NCBI GenBank assembly: GCA_014925825.1
Contig: JACGCK010000085.1
Coordinates: 1-64,000 of the forward strand
DNA: 64,000 bases
DNA from: Pholiota molesta
Lineage: Eukaryota; Basidiomycota; Agaricomycetes; Agaricales; Strophariaceae
Direction: 5' to 3'
How positions within the stretch are numbered: the stretch's first letter is position 1; each line of letters begins with the position of its first letter. Of the stretch, positions 45,902 through 58,748 are shown in pieces. The notes beneath the pieces were generated by a model. That model ran no database searches and was not told the DNA's origin. It saw nothing but the letters and a program-made list of their open reading frames with translations. Made by a program: the position numbers and the translations under genes.

Positions 45902-47167
45902 GTGAAGAATGATCTCTGGCCGCCTACCAATTATTTTTGTTCTGAGAAAGAAGTAAGATTGCCATGAAAAAGAGGCAGCAACGAATGTGAAAGCGTCAGA
46001 ATCGACGCGAAGACGAAGAGAATGACCGTCAGGATCAGGGGCTGAGTCCTAGACACAGCCAAATCTGCTGCTATCACATATGCGAAGGATGGGTGGTAGA
46101 GGGAAGGAAGAGCAGCGACTCTGGCCATGGGCCTATAATAAGTAACTGAATGTTGGGCAATGACACACGCCCGCTGAAACCGTGCGTTGAAAACTTCCGA
46201 AGCGCACTCATGCGAAATTCTTCCTGATCTTTCCCGATTTGATAGATTATGGCCGCATTGCCCGCCTAACGGATGTGCTGATGCCACACTATCACCTGGT
46301 CGCCGAAGCTTCTCTAGACTCTGGCTAGCTCCATATCGCATGCATAGAAGTTCGAGAAAGTCTGCAAATTAGTCTTGGAGGAGTTAGGTGCAACTTAAAT
46401 ACCATTGATCATTTTTTTGGAATGCTCTCAGCTCTTGAAGCCACGCCCACGATGATCGCTGGCTGTCATTCACTTTGGGAAGGAAATTCAAGATGTCGCA
46501 GAGGAGTGTGATTAACAAGCGATAGAGCACGGAATCAGCTATATCTACCTACGCTTGCGGCTTGACGGTGTCATCATTTGGCATGAGATCTAGATTCTAG
46601 ACATCCATGAAAGTACGCGACTTACCCACATCTGGCGTTTGTCAGGTGTTTGCCGCCATCAATAAGCAAAGCATATTCTGAGGGAATATTGGAGCACGGG
46701 CCAAAGAAGTGCTTGGGTATCTTCTAACTCCCCAGGACCTATATTCTTGAATTTTCATATAACTTATGCATTCAGACGATGCATTCTTCCATCTGATATC
46801 ATGTGCAACTTGATTCGAAGAAGCCTATATCCTCCAGATTGAGTACGTTTGATAGCAGACGATTAATTCCTGTGGGTTAGGTGAATTCAGTAGTCGGTCC
46901 CGCAGTCCTGGATAAGTCGCACACAGGATCGCAGAAGCCGGTTAGTTGCACAAATAACACGCCGCATTCGCCTGAGATAGACGCGGTGCCGAGTGTATGT
47001 CGCTGTGAACGTAGTTTGCATCATACCGTATGAATAGTGATTTCTTAAAAACAGAACAGTGACTAATACAGCTATAAATCTGGAAGTCAACATTCCAATA
47101 AAAAGCGAGAGAATGAAATCATACACACTTTGAGTAAGGACTTTTCACTGCCCCAAATACAGCGTTG
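45902..47167. other. Intergenic; possible 5' exon of the membrane-protein gene
   Basis: The left 450 bp may hold a signal-peptide exon for the gene ending at 44546 (PLILTVILFVFASILTL on the minus strand). The remainder up to 47167 shows no gene. Confidence 0.35.
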
Positions 47168-49882
47168 CTAAGGCTGCGTGTGCGCAGCCTGCGGCTTCGT
47201 TGTGGGATCGAGCATCTCATAATCCTCGTCGTCTTCATCATTTTCACGCTCTTCCACATTCCGCAGCGGAATGTACACATCATCGTCCCTACTTCTTGGC
47301 TTCTGACCAGGAAAGACACGTCTGAACCATCTCGGACGGGTTGTGACACGGGTATCGGCGTTTGCAGATAGAGATGACACCGGGAGGCGATGAGGTGACC
47401 GATAAAAGTCCGCAGGGCCCATAGGTACTGGGTCATTTTCTCGAACACCTGGGTACCATAACGGGGCTCGTAAAGCATGTCCAATGAAAGTAACAGGAGA
47501 ATTACCTTCGCCGAATATAGTGTCCATTTCTTCCAATGGCACGCCTTTCGTTTCCGGGTACACTAACAATATGGTCAGGCAATAGAGATATCTGTCGGGT
47601 CGTGAAAACTTACGAAAATATACTATATAAGACCCGCAGTCAGATTTCACATGCAGTAAACAGTAGATCTGACTCACCAAGAATAAAACTACAGACACAG
47701 AAGAACGCGTGCATGAGATACAGGCGCCATGTCAAGACCTCCTGGAGGTAGGGCGTTGTTTGACCGACAATCCAGTTGAAAGCCCAGTTAGTGGCGGTGG
47801 AGAGTGACACACCCTTAGCACGGAAAGTGAGGGGCATGATCTTCGTACAAGTCAGAGACATTAGAAAAAATTAAACGGCATGTAGGCGATCAAGCGCTCA
47901 CCTCTGGTGGATATAACCATGGAAGAGGTCCCCAGCTACCAAAGACATAAAGTAAGCATTGGCGCCCAGGTTGGGGGACGAGTAAGCCATACCTGTATCC
48001 AAATGCTGCATTGTAGATAATCACACTAGCGACAACAGCATCAGGAGTCCATGCCGTATCCAGCCGCATGAAATATGCGGTAGCACTTAGTGCGCATGCC
48101 ATCTACGGTGTTCTTCATAAGTGGTCGTTAGGAAGCAAGTAGCCACTCACCAGCACCGCACCAGATAACAGTATGGGGCGACGACCCCATCGATCAACAA
48201 GATACCAGCTTTTATGTTTGAATCAGTGTACGAAAGCAAGAAACAATGAATGGGGCGTACGGTGGAAGTGTACTGAGCACGTAGACTATGGAGTTTATCC
48301 CCGTCATCAGAATCGCTTGACGGCCTAGCCATCCAGCCTCTTGAAAATCCATTTTTTGAGTTAGTAGAACATAAAAGAAAGGAATGATCGAACCTTCGAA
48401 TACGCGGGCTAAGAGTGGTATAAAGTTAATCAGAAACACAGAAGTCCAAGAAGATGATGCTCACGAGCATAGTAAGATATTACTGTCCGAAGATGTTAGA
48501 TACTAAAGCTAAAAAGAAAGAGAGGAACGCTAAAGGAGACTCGCCATTGATGCCATTCTGTCAACGGTGTTAAGTTCGATTTTGAAGAATTCGGGATGTC
48601 ACCCACCAGCTGCGCAAATGCCTGAGACGACATAGCTAATAGTACGCGTCTTTGATACTTTTTCCACATTGTTCGATAGGATCGATTGTCCCCGGAGGCG
48701 CGCTGCGACATCAAATATGGTATCAATAGCCGGCGAGAAGACAAAGAAGAAAAGAAACAGACCTCCGCTAGAACTTTATCCTTGATTTCGTTAAATTCGG
48801 CTCTGGCGACTGTTCCATTAAGATCTCCACCATGAAGGTCCGCGAGCACAATCATCCCTTCGTCATCTTTGCCTTTGTCTACTAGCCATCTTTGACGTGT
48901 TCATGTAAGAATATTCGGGGCAGATATGAGAGCAAACATACCTAGGACTTTCAGGTAACAATAGAGATCCCACTCCGAGAATGGCACCAATGATGCATTG
49001 TATGAATAGTGGAAGTCTCCAAGAGAGATTCGAGTTTAAAAAGGAGCTGAAATAGTCTGTCCACTGCGTTGCTATTTTCAGACATGCGTTGGCAGCTTCA
49101 AAAAGAGAGAACTGACCACCGAGAAGGAATAACCAACGATATTGCCAGTAAATTCTACGCAAGCAAGAGTCCCTCTCTGTTAAACCATCAGCAAAATTCG
49201 GCGAAACATGCTCCCAAAATACGAACATGATTAGGCGGTGAAATTTCACTCTGGTATATGGGTACGATGGTACTTGAATGGATCATGAGCAGACTACAAA
49301 CACTGAAGGTCATTTGCCACTCACGACAGCAGTCCGACGCCTAACCCGCTCACAAACCTTCCAACCACCATGGTCTTATACCCAACCGTGAAGGTTTGGA
49401 TAGCTCCTCCGATCGTGAAGATCACCGCCCCGCCAAATAGTGTCCCCTTCCTCCCAATGATGTCACCTATCCGGCCAGCCGCTATTGAGGTGACTATAGG
49501 CCATTCAGCACAGACCGCCAACGACAAGTATAACGGGACTCACCAAACGCGCCAATCTCTAACACAGCAACCATAGTCCCAACCTGAATCGCATCTGGCG
49601 TCCCAAAGAACTGGAGGAAATGCGGCCCTGTAATAACACCCGACATGACACTGGCGAAGATTAGCTTCGTGTATTCGCAACGGAATGCACATAGTAATGT
49701 ATTCGGACATACCCTTGATCATATCCAAACTTCCATTGCAAATCAATTGAGTTCACAAGCGATGCTGATATTTAGAAAGATATGTCACTCACGAGAAAGA
49801 CGCCTAAGCTGGCGAAAACAGAGATGGCGTATAGAAGTCTGTGTCCGACCAACTTCCGTCGCGGTCTGTGGCCCGTCGTCAT
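47168..49882 (-). CDS. MFS sugar transporter
   Basis: A major facilitator of the sugar porter family, moving hexoses or disaccharides across the plasma membrane. ATG 49882 starts MTTGHRPRRKLVGHRLLYAI, with the first helix ending FGYDQG across an intron. Signature blocks follow: GRIGDIIGRKGTLFGGAV (loop 2-3), VVGRFVSGLGVGLLS, LPLFIQCIIGAILGVGSLLL then PESPR, a central acidic loop, AFAQLN-type helix 7, GINSIVYVLSTLPPW, DRWGRRPILLSGAV, PPEI and RAKGVSLSTATNWAFNWIVG. PETKGVPLEEMDTIFGE closes the membrane domain. The cytoplasmic tail is rich in Arg and acidic residues (NDEDDEDYEML) and ends at 47168. More than ten introns of about 50-60 nt. No break seen. Confidence 0.9.
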
Positions 49883-50541
49883 GATTTCAAATGGACGTCT
49901 TCACCGATGATGCGCGGTTTTACGGTATTTACATTCGTCGCTGGGAGACGAGCATTACGATGTAGTGTATGAGTCTCGATGCAGTTCTGACTGCTGTGTT
50001 TTGGCTTAAGCTGAGCTAGAACTGAATGTGGTTGAGAAGAACAGAAAGTGTGCTGTGCAGCTGTGTACAGGTTCCGACGCAAACGGTAATTATTGGTGAC
50101 ACGTGCCACGAATTGCTCCTATTTTCGAAGTCCATTGGCGAGCTCAGTTTTGCTCAGCATACAGCTACGAGAGAATTTCATTGTTTGAAATAGTACACCA
50201 ATAGGTAGACCAATCTCAAATTCATCCGTATTTTGTGACTGGTTTTTTACAGTACTTACGAGCGAAAAAGCTGATACGGTAACTTGCCTCAATTTATGCC
50301 ACACTCAATATAAATGGCGATCGCTGCTTGAGCACTGCGGCCTTTCTTTTTGTCAAGGGCAGTTGCATTTTACAAGGTATTTTCGAAGGTGCACCGCATT
50401 TCGGCGTTGTCATTTTCCTGCATCGTATGGATTGCGCGGCAATTACAACTAGCATATTGTATTCGAGCATAGTTTTATATTCCCTGGTTTTTGCCGACGA
50501 AGCACGTAGCTACATATATAATATACACATGTTCCATTAAA
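49883..50541. other. Intergenic, no gene seen
   Basis: About 660 bp upstream of the sugar transporter start and downstream of the next gene's stop. It should hold the transporter promoter. No coding sequence recognised. Confidence 0.4.
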
Positions 50542-51252
50542 CTAATACCACCCCACCAAGTTCATAAGCACCTCCCGCCACTGTTCCATCAACCAGAACG
50601 GTCGCTGAATGCTCCACGCCGCATCCAACCCCGGATAATCCAACGTCTGGTGGTCGTTCGCAAAGCTCGCCTTCGCCTTACACTCCGCGCTCAGCTCCAG
50701 CCGCGCGATCTGCGCCTCCCGGACGCCCAGCTGGTACACCGCGCCGTGCGGAAGCCCGGGCGGGAGGGCGTGCGCCGCGAAGACCACCGCGCCGGGCGCG
50801 TATTTGTTGACCGCTGCGCCACCGCCCGCGAGGATGGCGCTGGGCACCCAGACCTTGGGCACGAGGCCCCATTCCTTGGCGTCGGCGTGGACGAGGCAGA
50901 CGAAGTCTTTGGTGTGGTCTGCGCCATTGGCGAAGAATTTGGCTAGATCTATGGCCTATGAAAGATAATGGTAATTAGCTGGTGTAGGCTTGTCATTGGA
51001 AAAGGGACTTGCATCGGCAACGTAGAACACCGCGCCCACTTCTCCTCCTGCACTGGCTTGCGGGGAGCGGATGACCCCATTGAAGCCATTATATCCAATG
51101 AGAACTCTACTGTCGAGGGTCTCTACTGCTAGAGAGCGTTCGACGGGTAGAGTCAACGCAGAAGCAACGAAGACCAGCGAGAAGATAAGTAGCAACAGTC
51201 GAGGAAAGCCCACTGCGCATGGTGGGTTGGATATGTATGAGCGGGTACACAA
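50542..51252 (-). CDS. Small secreted protein of unknown function
   Basis: Two exons on the minus strand. The first has a strong hydrophobic signal sequence (FPRLLLLIFSLVFVASALTL) and then RVLIGYNGFNGVIRSPQASA and GAVFYVADA. The second begins AIDLAKFFANGADHTKDFV and ends WREVLMNLVGWY-stop at 50542. The start is unresolved: the ATG at 51222 is one base out of frame with the signal sequence, and no in-frame ATG lies directly upstream. Either a small 5' exon is missing or one base is wrong. I do not recognise a family; length and signal peptide fit a fungal small secreted protein. Confidence 0.55.
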
Positions 51253-52206
51253 CAGACCGAGTTCAGCAGCTCTTCAGTAGCTCTTCCTCCTGCAGGTGTG
51301 TATAGGTTCGGATAGAAGATCGCACCGCAGACAGCTTTTCATGACAAGCGTCAATGCAGAACGTCGTGGTTGAATTCAGCAGAGGCCTGATCATGAGATC
51401 CGACTCAGTATCATCTGGAGGCCGCTTTCCATTAGAAATCCTTGCATGGAACCTGTCGCAAAGGATTCCACTGGTGACTGGAATTATATTCCGAGACTGC
51501 AAATGTATCGGCGTGTCATGCGGCTAACGTTCCTGACTGCCATGTCGAGCGTCGCCGACTTGGGCTCTTGCAGATGCTACTCATATATAGGCATATGGAG
51601 GACAGTTCTACGAAGAGCGCTCGCCGGCGCATACAATCACACTTAAGTAGGTTATTATGTTCAACCTCACTAATCACTTCAATCTCACAGAAAACACAAC
51701 GGTTTTAGTCAATAAGACTATATATTTGGCAAAGCCTACAAAAAAAGATATAAGAGGCTGCTACAAGACCATAAAGGACAAACGCAAGCATAAGTGGGGG
51801 GAGGGGAGGTGTACGAGGGGGGAGTGTATATATGTACGCGCGTTACAAAAACATAGGCAAGGCACGCAGCCGGGCGGGGGCCAACGATAGATAGACACGG
51901 CGGGGGATGGATGGGGGATACGACGATGCTCCAGACAAGTGGGTAGGGAGTGATGATGATGGGACTAGAATTGATGGTACAAGGAGACATGAAGGTTATA
52001 AGACGACTTTGGGAAAAATATACGGTCGTCGGAGTCCAGTAGTAATATATACGGGAGTCTTTTTGAGGCAAGGAAAAATAGAAATGGAAAAAATATTTGA
52101 TATGATGAGCAAGACAGGAGTATGCGTGAGGGTAGGGCGAGACAGAAGATTGGTTGTACGAATAGAATGAAAAGAAATAAACTGATTTAAAAGATTAGGA
52201 AAAAAA
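51253..52206. other. Intergenic; 3' flank of the bZIP gene
   Basis: No gene recognised. The right half (51700-52206) is probably the 3' untranslated region of the minus-strand bZIP gene. The G-rich tracts around 51795-51915 contain no ORF with a coding look. Confidence 0.4.
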
Positions 52207-53957
52207 TTACTGTCTTCTACTCGTCTCCTCACGACTCCTCGTGATGTTCGAACTCGTCGGGGGGAAGTTGGAATACGGAAGGCCCATCGACTGGAGCGTC
52301 GAGAGCATGGTGAGCGCCCGCGTCTTCCAGATCTCCTTCACCCTGCGCTCCTCGTCGAGCTCGCTCTGGAGCTTCTGGAACTGCTCCAGCTTGCGCTTCC
52401 GGCTCCTCCGCGCCGCCACGGTGTTCTGCCGCCGCTTCTGCTCGATGAGGTCCTTCTCCGTAGGGTTGAGAGGGAGTTCGTCCAACTGGTCCTCCTCGTC
52501 ACCGAACGCCGTCGACCGTGATCGCTTGCGTTGGAACACAGCAGGCACCTCCTTGCGCGACGTCGCCGAAGGGGTGGTGTACTTCCTTGGTTGCGTGGGC
52601 GCTTCCTCGTCGAGAAGCGCGTCGGGAGTGATACCTTGCGGATACCAGTGGCTTTGGTGCGACGCGCAGGAGCAGGCGTCGACGACCGAGCGGTAGTGCT
52701 AGGGTGGTGTCGTAGTGGAAGTGTTCGTGTGGTCGTGGTCGACGCAGGGGTGGCTGCCAGGGAAGTGATGGTTACCCTCAAACGAGTCGAGGTTGGGGGT
52801 GTTGGGCGAGATGGTGTACAAGGGCTGGTTGACGGTCAGCGACTGCGCTTGGGACTCCTTGGGTTGAGCCGAGACATCGTCGTGCTTGTAGTAGTCGGTC
52901 CACCAAAGAGAGGCCGTTCGTCGAGAAACTCCATCGACGGGACTCGTCACATCGCATCGTCCAACAACGGTGTTTGAGGAAGTCCGCATAGGGGTCTCAG
53001 AGGGGAGGTACCGAAATCATCGAGTTCGGGCATTTGAGGAGTGAAGAAGGCCATGAAGTCATCGTTGTCTCGGAATTCGGGAGACGCTGTGTCGGGACCG
53101 TGATGAGTTAAGAAATCCTGGTAGAGTGGGCGCAGTGCGATGCGCTTACCAAACATGTCCTCAAGGTCTCGTAACGAGCTCGATTGCTCATCGGAGGGTA
53201 TAACAGGAGACTCCAGCTCGGCTGGAGTAATCGTCGCCGTCGTCGATGTGCTGGGCGCGGCCATGGAATTATCGGTCGGCTGTTTAGATAACATATTTAA
53301 GTAGTTCGCGCTTAAGGTCTGGAAGTCTGGGAGCGCTGAGTTTTGTTTGGCTGATTGTTGTACGTGTGTCCGGGGTGCAGGTGGCAATATCTGAGGAATA
53401 CCATAGTGTGCGGCCAAGTCCGATGAGGATTGGAAGATTTGGTTAGAAGTCCGTGAAGGACGACGAATTGGGTGGGTTAAGACATGTTGGGTAAGGGGCT
53501 GAGAAGCACTCGAAACATGAGTTTCAAGGTTGGACGGTTGACCGAAGGTACGAGGATCCGTTGACGGGGTGAAAGCCGAGCTATTCACAAAGTGGTGAAC
53601 ATCTTGACTGCCGTATATGTTATTGTTGTTCTGGAAGGCGGAAATTGCGACGGGGTCGGCGAGACTGGGGTGAGTGTTGGGCGACGAAGGCACCGTGTTA
53701 GGTAACCTTGAAAGCCTAGAGGTGGATGGGATCAGTTCTTGTTCGACAATCTCATGTTGTGCGGTAGCGGAAGATGGACGCCCAGTGGGAGGGGACGAGG
53801 CATCGCTAGCGAAATGAACTGAAGCCTGAGCTGCCCGCATGGGGGAATCGCGGACATCCGCCTCCATCTGATGAGCCTCGTTCGACCCAGCCGCCGGTGC
53901 GTTGTTGCTACCAGACGGCAGGCTGACTGCGTTTGCGTGTGCATTTGCAGAAGCCAT
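52207..53957 (-). CDS. GCN4-like bZIP transcription factor, several frame changes
   Basis: Nuclear activator of the amino-acid starvation type. ATG 53957 (MASANAHANAVSL). A long Ser/Pro/Gln-rich activation region follows, with SSLRDLEDMFGKRIALRPLY and DFMAFFTPQMPELDDFGTSP. The C-terminal bZIP reads KRRQNTVAARRSRKRKLEQF, with the N-x2-AA-x-SR signature of the basic region, then a short weak zipper to the stop at 52207. Conserved text changes frame near 53010, 52975, 52700 and 52640 (for example TKATGIRK then GITPDALLDEEAPTQPRKYT). The pieces match the usual Agaricomycete GCN4/CPC1-like order, so one active gene with assembly indels is most likely. A TGACTCA site lies in its 5' leader or promoter. 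Confidence 0.8.
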
Positions 53958-54066
53958 TGTAAAGAGATATGACTCGGAGAAGTGGGTACGATAGTATAGC
54001 GACAATGATTCGCTATGCACGAATAGTGCGCACGTAGGCCAATGATATCAGAATGAGGGGAAACTG

Positions 54067-54073
54067 TGACTCA
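54067..54073. promoter_or_regulatory. Perfect GCN4-type binding site TGACTCA
   Basis: A perfect TGACTCA lies 110 bp upstream of the bZIP start. Near matches TGACTCG occur at 53969 and 54176 in the same flank. GCN4/CPC1 proteins bind TGACTCA, and some fungal homologues control their own genes through such sites. Autoregulation here is inference. Confidence 0.5.
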
Positions 54074-57000
54074 CGACTGCCTCAGGAATGGAACTTCTGA
54101 GCTAGCTAGGGGACTCGACGCAGATATGAGTCTGTGCGAGATGGAGGGGGAAAGAAAGATTGGTGGGGCGCCCCGCTGACTCGATCGCGCTTTTATATTC
54201 CCGCTGCACAGCTTTTTTTTTCAGGCTCAGCTCTGGCGCGGTTCCGCCCCTAATTGGTCAGCACATGCTGACAGCGCCCATCCGCTGTGCTCCCATCATC
54301 CTCTCCATTCCAGTGCAAGGCTGTCCTACTCGTATTTCATATAGATCCCTATACGCGATGCACACCCCAAAAATCAGACACAGACGCCCTCCTCGCCCCC
54401 CAGCAGAGGCAGAATCGTGCAGCGGAGCGCTGAGGAGGCATGTGGATATTCTCAGACCGAGTCACTACGACTGCTCGGCATCATGATTGCGCGCTGTGCC
54501 GGCTGACACATGGCCTCCGTGCAGCGCGGGCTCCCACATGCTACCCGACGTCTGCCTTTCTGGGACATCGCCGCCCCCGCCCCACGTCGCACACCACAGC
54601 CTCGGCGGCCACGCCTGCCTCAGCTGAGCGTTCGGGCCTGTCCGCCGCACTTCCTGAACGTTATCCTTTACGTGTCTTCCCCCCATTAGGCTTCCCCGCC
54701 CCGCCGTATCGACGCGTCGACGCGTCTCCCTCTGCCCAGGGCACAGGGCATAATTTCCGCATCCCCGCCGACGATATCCCGTGCAACCGTGCACAGCGGA
54801 AAGGACGCGGATAGATTACCGTATCCACGGTTAATTAGCGAATCAGCAGGGCGCGGGCCAACACGGCCGCCCATGGCTCCAGCACGAAATTTCCCGGTGT
54901 AACCAGAATAGCCACAGCAGTCTCCAGTTTAGCAGGTTGAAAGACGGGTATGACGGCGTGCACCAGACGTGAGAGGCGGCGCAGATAATCATCGGTGGGA
55001 ACAATAGACGCGGCGCAGATGCCCGCCATGCCCCACATTTTTCATTTCCCAGTCGCCTCCAGCGTCCACGCCGGGAAATGAGCCATGAAACTCCCATGAT
55101 TCTCGTAGGAAAAACACCAGTTCACTCGCATTGTTCTGCAAGAAGCCAATCACGAGTGACATGAATCTGGCACAGATGTCGCAGACACCCTGCACACACC
55201 GAGAACAAAGAAATTCGGCGCATGCTCGCACACTCTGTTCAAACTTTCCTCGAAATCCTTTCGCCATCAATTCGCGATATCAGCTGCGTCGGTCGCAGTC
55301 GCTGCGTGGCCACGGCATCCGCCAGCGACATACTTACTGTGGGGCAGCAATGACCAACGCGCCAACAAGACAGACACGCAGCCACGCAGCCGCGTCCACG
55401 TCTGCACCGCGCCATTGAATGTCATTGACTGCGTAACCACCCCGCTATAGTAGGAGCACCCACGACACCCGCAGGCCCCACAGGCAGAGGTTCGCAGCGA
55501 AGCAGTGCGGCACAGCAATCCGAGTACGGGGACCCTCCTAAACGTCAGTACAGGAATACCTGCACACCGTCGCCGTGCCGAGCGCGTGTATACATAGTAG
55601 GTATCAAGTATCCGGACCGCCAGTCAGCCAGTCGAGTATGTACCTGTCAGAACATGGATGTATCTTGATCCAGCAATGATCAATGAGCCCCATAACGCCG
55701 AGAGACAAAGACAGCACCAGCGTTCAGACATAACATTGAATCCACCGCAGTCTTGCACAATGCACACCATTCAGCGTTGAATAAGCCCCACGTAAAGTGA
55801 AAACCAATTTCCGACACGCACGCACCGTAGTGACGCCAGCCTTTCGGCGTGCGATTCCCCCCCTCTGATTCGACGCCAATAATCAATCAGTCGGACGACG
55901 CTCGCCTAGATAAGCCGTATGTATCAGCATAACCATCCATCAGTGCGTCATCAACATCATCCCCATGGACCAGGGTCCCAAATGGTGTGCGGTGGGAATA
56001 AAAGGCCAGGGGCATCTGCGACGCGGTAGGCGCCGGCCTATCCCCAACCAGTAAGCGCAGAGCACATAGCGTCTAACGCCAGGATGGTCTCTAGTCCGGT
56101 CCGAAGCAGGAGGACCAGAGATGACAAAAGATTGGATTTGTAACACATATTTGTGAGCGAAGCTAATGTTGAATTGCGTTGATGAATAACGGTGTGTGTA
56201 GTCCAGCTCGTGCTGTGTGATTGAATGATAGGAGACGCATATCTGATAGAAAACCCACCTGGTAGCACGTTGTACCATACAACTGCTGCGAAAGACCAAA
56301 TGCCACCGACATACATCCGAGGGCCGGCGAGGCAGAGTGAAACACGAGGATCGAAGCGTCCAAGGAGAAGAGCGCTATTCTTGTCCGCGAAGCCATTGGA
56401 CGACCTAAAATTAGAAGTGGATCGGTGATTGAAGACCAAGAGCGCCAAAGCATTCTTCGAGATACGTTCGAGGTAGAACGAGCAAGAGAACACCGTTGGC
56501 CTAGACATCGTAGAAAGAACATATTCGTGTCGGGAATCCAGGCCATGAAAGGCCGCAAGTATGGAAGAAGTGTAGGTCATAAAGAGCGAAGAAGATCCCG
56601 AGATCAGCCTTCGAAAGTCGACGAGGAGCCGCCGCGATCAAGTGAAAAGGCCGTACAGTTCCTCGGTGGCCAAGACTTGGAATAGGACCGCCAGAAATTA
56701 CTTCGCCAGCGCAGTGCATATATAGACACCACCGTTTCGTGAAAAGAACAAGAGAAAGCATGCGGTTAGGCTAGGTTGGTTTGGTGTTGTTGAACCAGCC
56801 GTCCTGTAGCACAAGTATCGCCAGAATATGCCCACCGCTGGCGAATAGGTGGTCACGTCGGTGGTGGAGATGGCTCCTCAGTGACAAACGTGATTATATG
56901 CGCACCGTAGTTCAAGTGCCGTCAATTTCGCCTAATCGGATCGCCGCATATATTTGGCACACGAGTGGCTGGAAAGTTGTCGGCGACAAAGTCAAAGAAG

Positions 57001-58748
57001 AGCCCCAGATTAAGCAAGCTCGGTTTCCGGTGCGAGTAGCATATATGGATGCCTAAGTAGCTCAGAACGCAGGAGAAAATCAAGCAACACACAAGTCAAA
57101 GTGAACGTCCTCAGCGGATGGGCGAGCGGGTCATCAGATGTGGTAATCGAGGCGGGCGGCAGGATCCTGGTAGTGTAGTATATGCATGGAAGTGAGGTGG
57201 TTTAGCGGCTCGTGCAACGCGTTGGAAGGGCAAGTTCTACACGGTTCGTAGGTCATGACGGCTGAGTGGCACACACGATGGTTAGGGGTGAAATAACATA
57301 TAAATTATACCCCCTAATGCATAATTTGAGCCCAACAAATGCATATTGTGGACGTTGCATCGTTGCATCCAGCGGGCACTGGAAATAAGATTAGAGATCT
57401 GACGATGAAATCGAGCACATGGAGAGTGAGTGGCACGGAGAATTGTCCGCGCCAGATGCACTCACATAACAATCTAACAAATCGAGTGGATTCATTCAGA
57501 TAAAAAAAAATGAAAAAGGGAAGGAGGAAAAAGGGGTGAATCGGAGGTGGCTGGCAAAACGACGGGAAGGGGGGCGCATCACCGACTCTGTAGGCGTCGC
57601 CTTTTATACCGAATCCCGGGACCGACCTTGACTCAGACTGGCACAGGCACAAAGACGCGCCGTGATCACGTGATGGGTGCCGAGTCAAATGATCGTGACT
57701 CGTGGGTAAATTGCCATTGCTTAGGGTTAGGGCTAGATTTGGCTTGGTCTTCTGCGTCACTCTCACTCGACTTCGAACCATCCGATGTCCTCGTCCTTAT
57801 TCTCGCCAAAGTGGCTCTGAGTCCTGACAAATACCGACCTCTTATCGAAAATTTGTCGCGCCATCCATTCATTCCGCACACACATACACACCGCACCGCA
57901 TGGTACGCGCGCTGCCAAATGCCGGTTTAACTAGCATAAATTATGCATGTGAGTCGACTGGGACTGTGACTGTGGATGAGTACGTTTTCACAGTCTTGTG
58001 TTCAGTATACGATCGATCCCTCCAAATGTCTCTTAGCATAGCACACTGTTTGGAGCAATGACACTCGTTTTGGAGCCATGACCGTTCGAACATTGCATGG
58101 TCAGCAAACATATGCCCAGGAAAAATAAGATCAGGGGCTGCTTGGGAATTCAAAAAGGATAATACATTGGTGCAGTAAAGGCTACTGGCGCATGCAAGGC
58201 CTATATTTGTTGAATGCATTTTTTCATAGATCCCCGATAAGCGCCCAATGCAATCAACCAATTATGCATTCATGTTAACGATCGAGTGCTTAGCGCTTAT
58301 TTTTTGACTTTATAGAATAAAGAGCCGGTGGGCCTCGCGGCAAACCCGGTTGAGATCAGTTGGGCGCTTCGTTTGCGCGACGCGTCTCGTTCCTCCGAAT
58401 GCAACCTTCTTCTCTCTGCCCGGCTCGTTAGCGTTTTGTTGCATTACAACGTATATCTGACCACGAATTGCCACTCAGGACACCAACGCACCTCAAGAAA
58501 CAGACATTCCGGACTCTTGCACATTTGGATCATTTATCTGCGCCGGCAACGATGTACGCGGGTGATTATATATATATATATCTTTCTTCCTTTACAAATC
58601 CTATTCATGTCCATCTGGGCATTCGCCCCCTGTAGAAAATCTATTGCTAGCTATGCTCCCCAGTTGAAACCGTACTCACAACAAAAGAAATAGTGCCAAC
58701 TACATTACTCCATACGCATATCCTACGTGTACTTTGTAGGTCGTGAGT
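54074..58748. other. 4.7 kb without a convincing gene
   Basis: The left part (54100-55600) is GC-rich and may include a long bZIP 5' leader or promoter. A minus-strand open stretch at 56038-56761 (containing LIAAAPRRLSKADLGIFFAL and MYVGGIWSFAAVVWYNVL) has a hydrophobic look, but I cannot assign a family or a consistent splice pattern. A sequence at about 57198-57260 has tRNA-box-like words but no cloverleaf. A TA repeat lies at 58570-58580. No transposon ends were recognised. Confidence 0.4.

Noticed and set aside
51790..51915. G-rich tracts as a possible structured RNA or G-quadruplex element
   Set aside because: The runs are irregular and lie in the probable bZIP 3' untranslated region; there is no support beyond composition.
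56038..56761. Overlapping minus-strand open frames with hydrophobic stretches, possible membrane protein
   Set aside because: No consistent splice chain or family recognised, and three frames are open over the same bases, so I left it as unassigned sequence.
57190..57265. tRNA-like words GGTTTAGCGG and GGTTCGTAGG with plausible spacing
   Set aside because: No acceptor, D, anticodon and T stems could be paired into a cloverleaf, and the B-box-like word departs from consensus.
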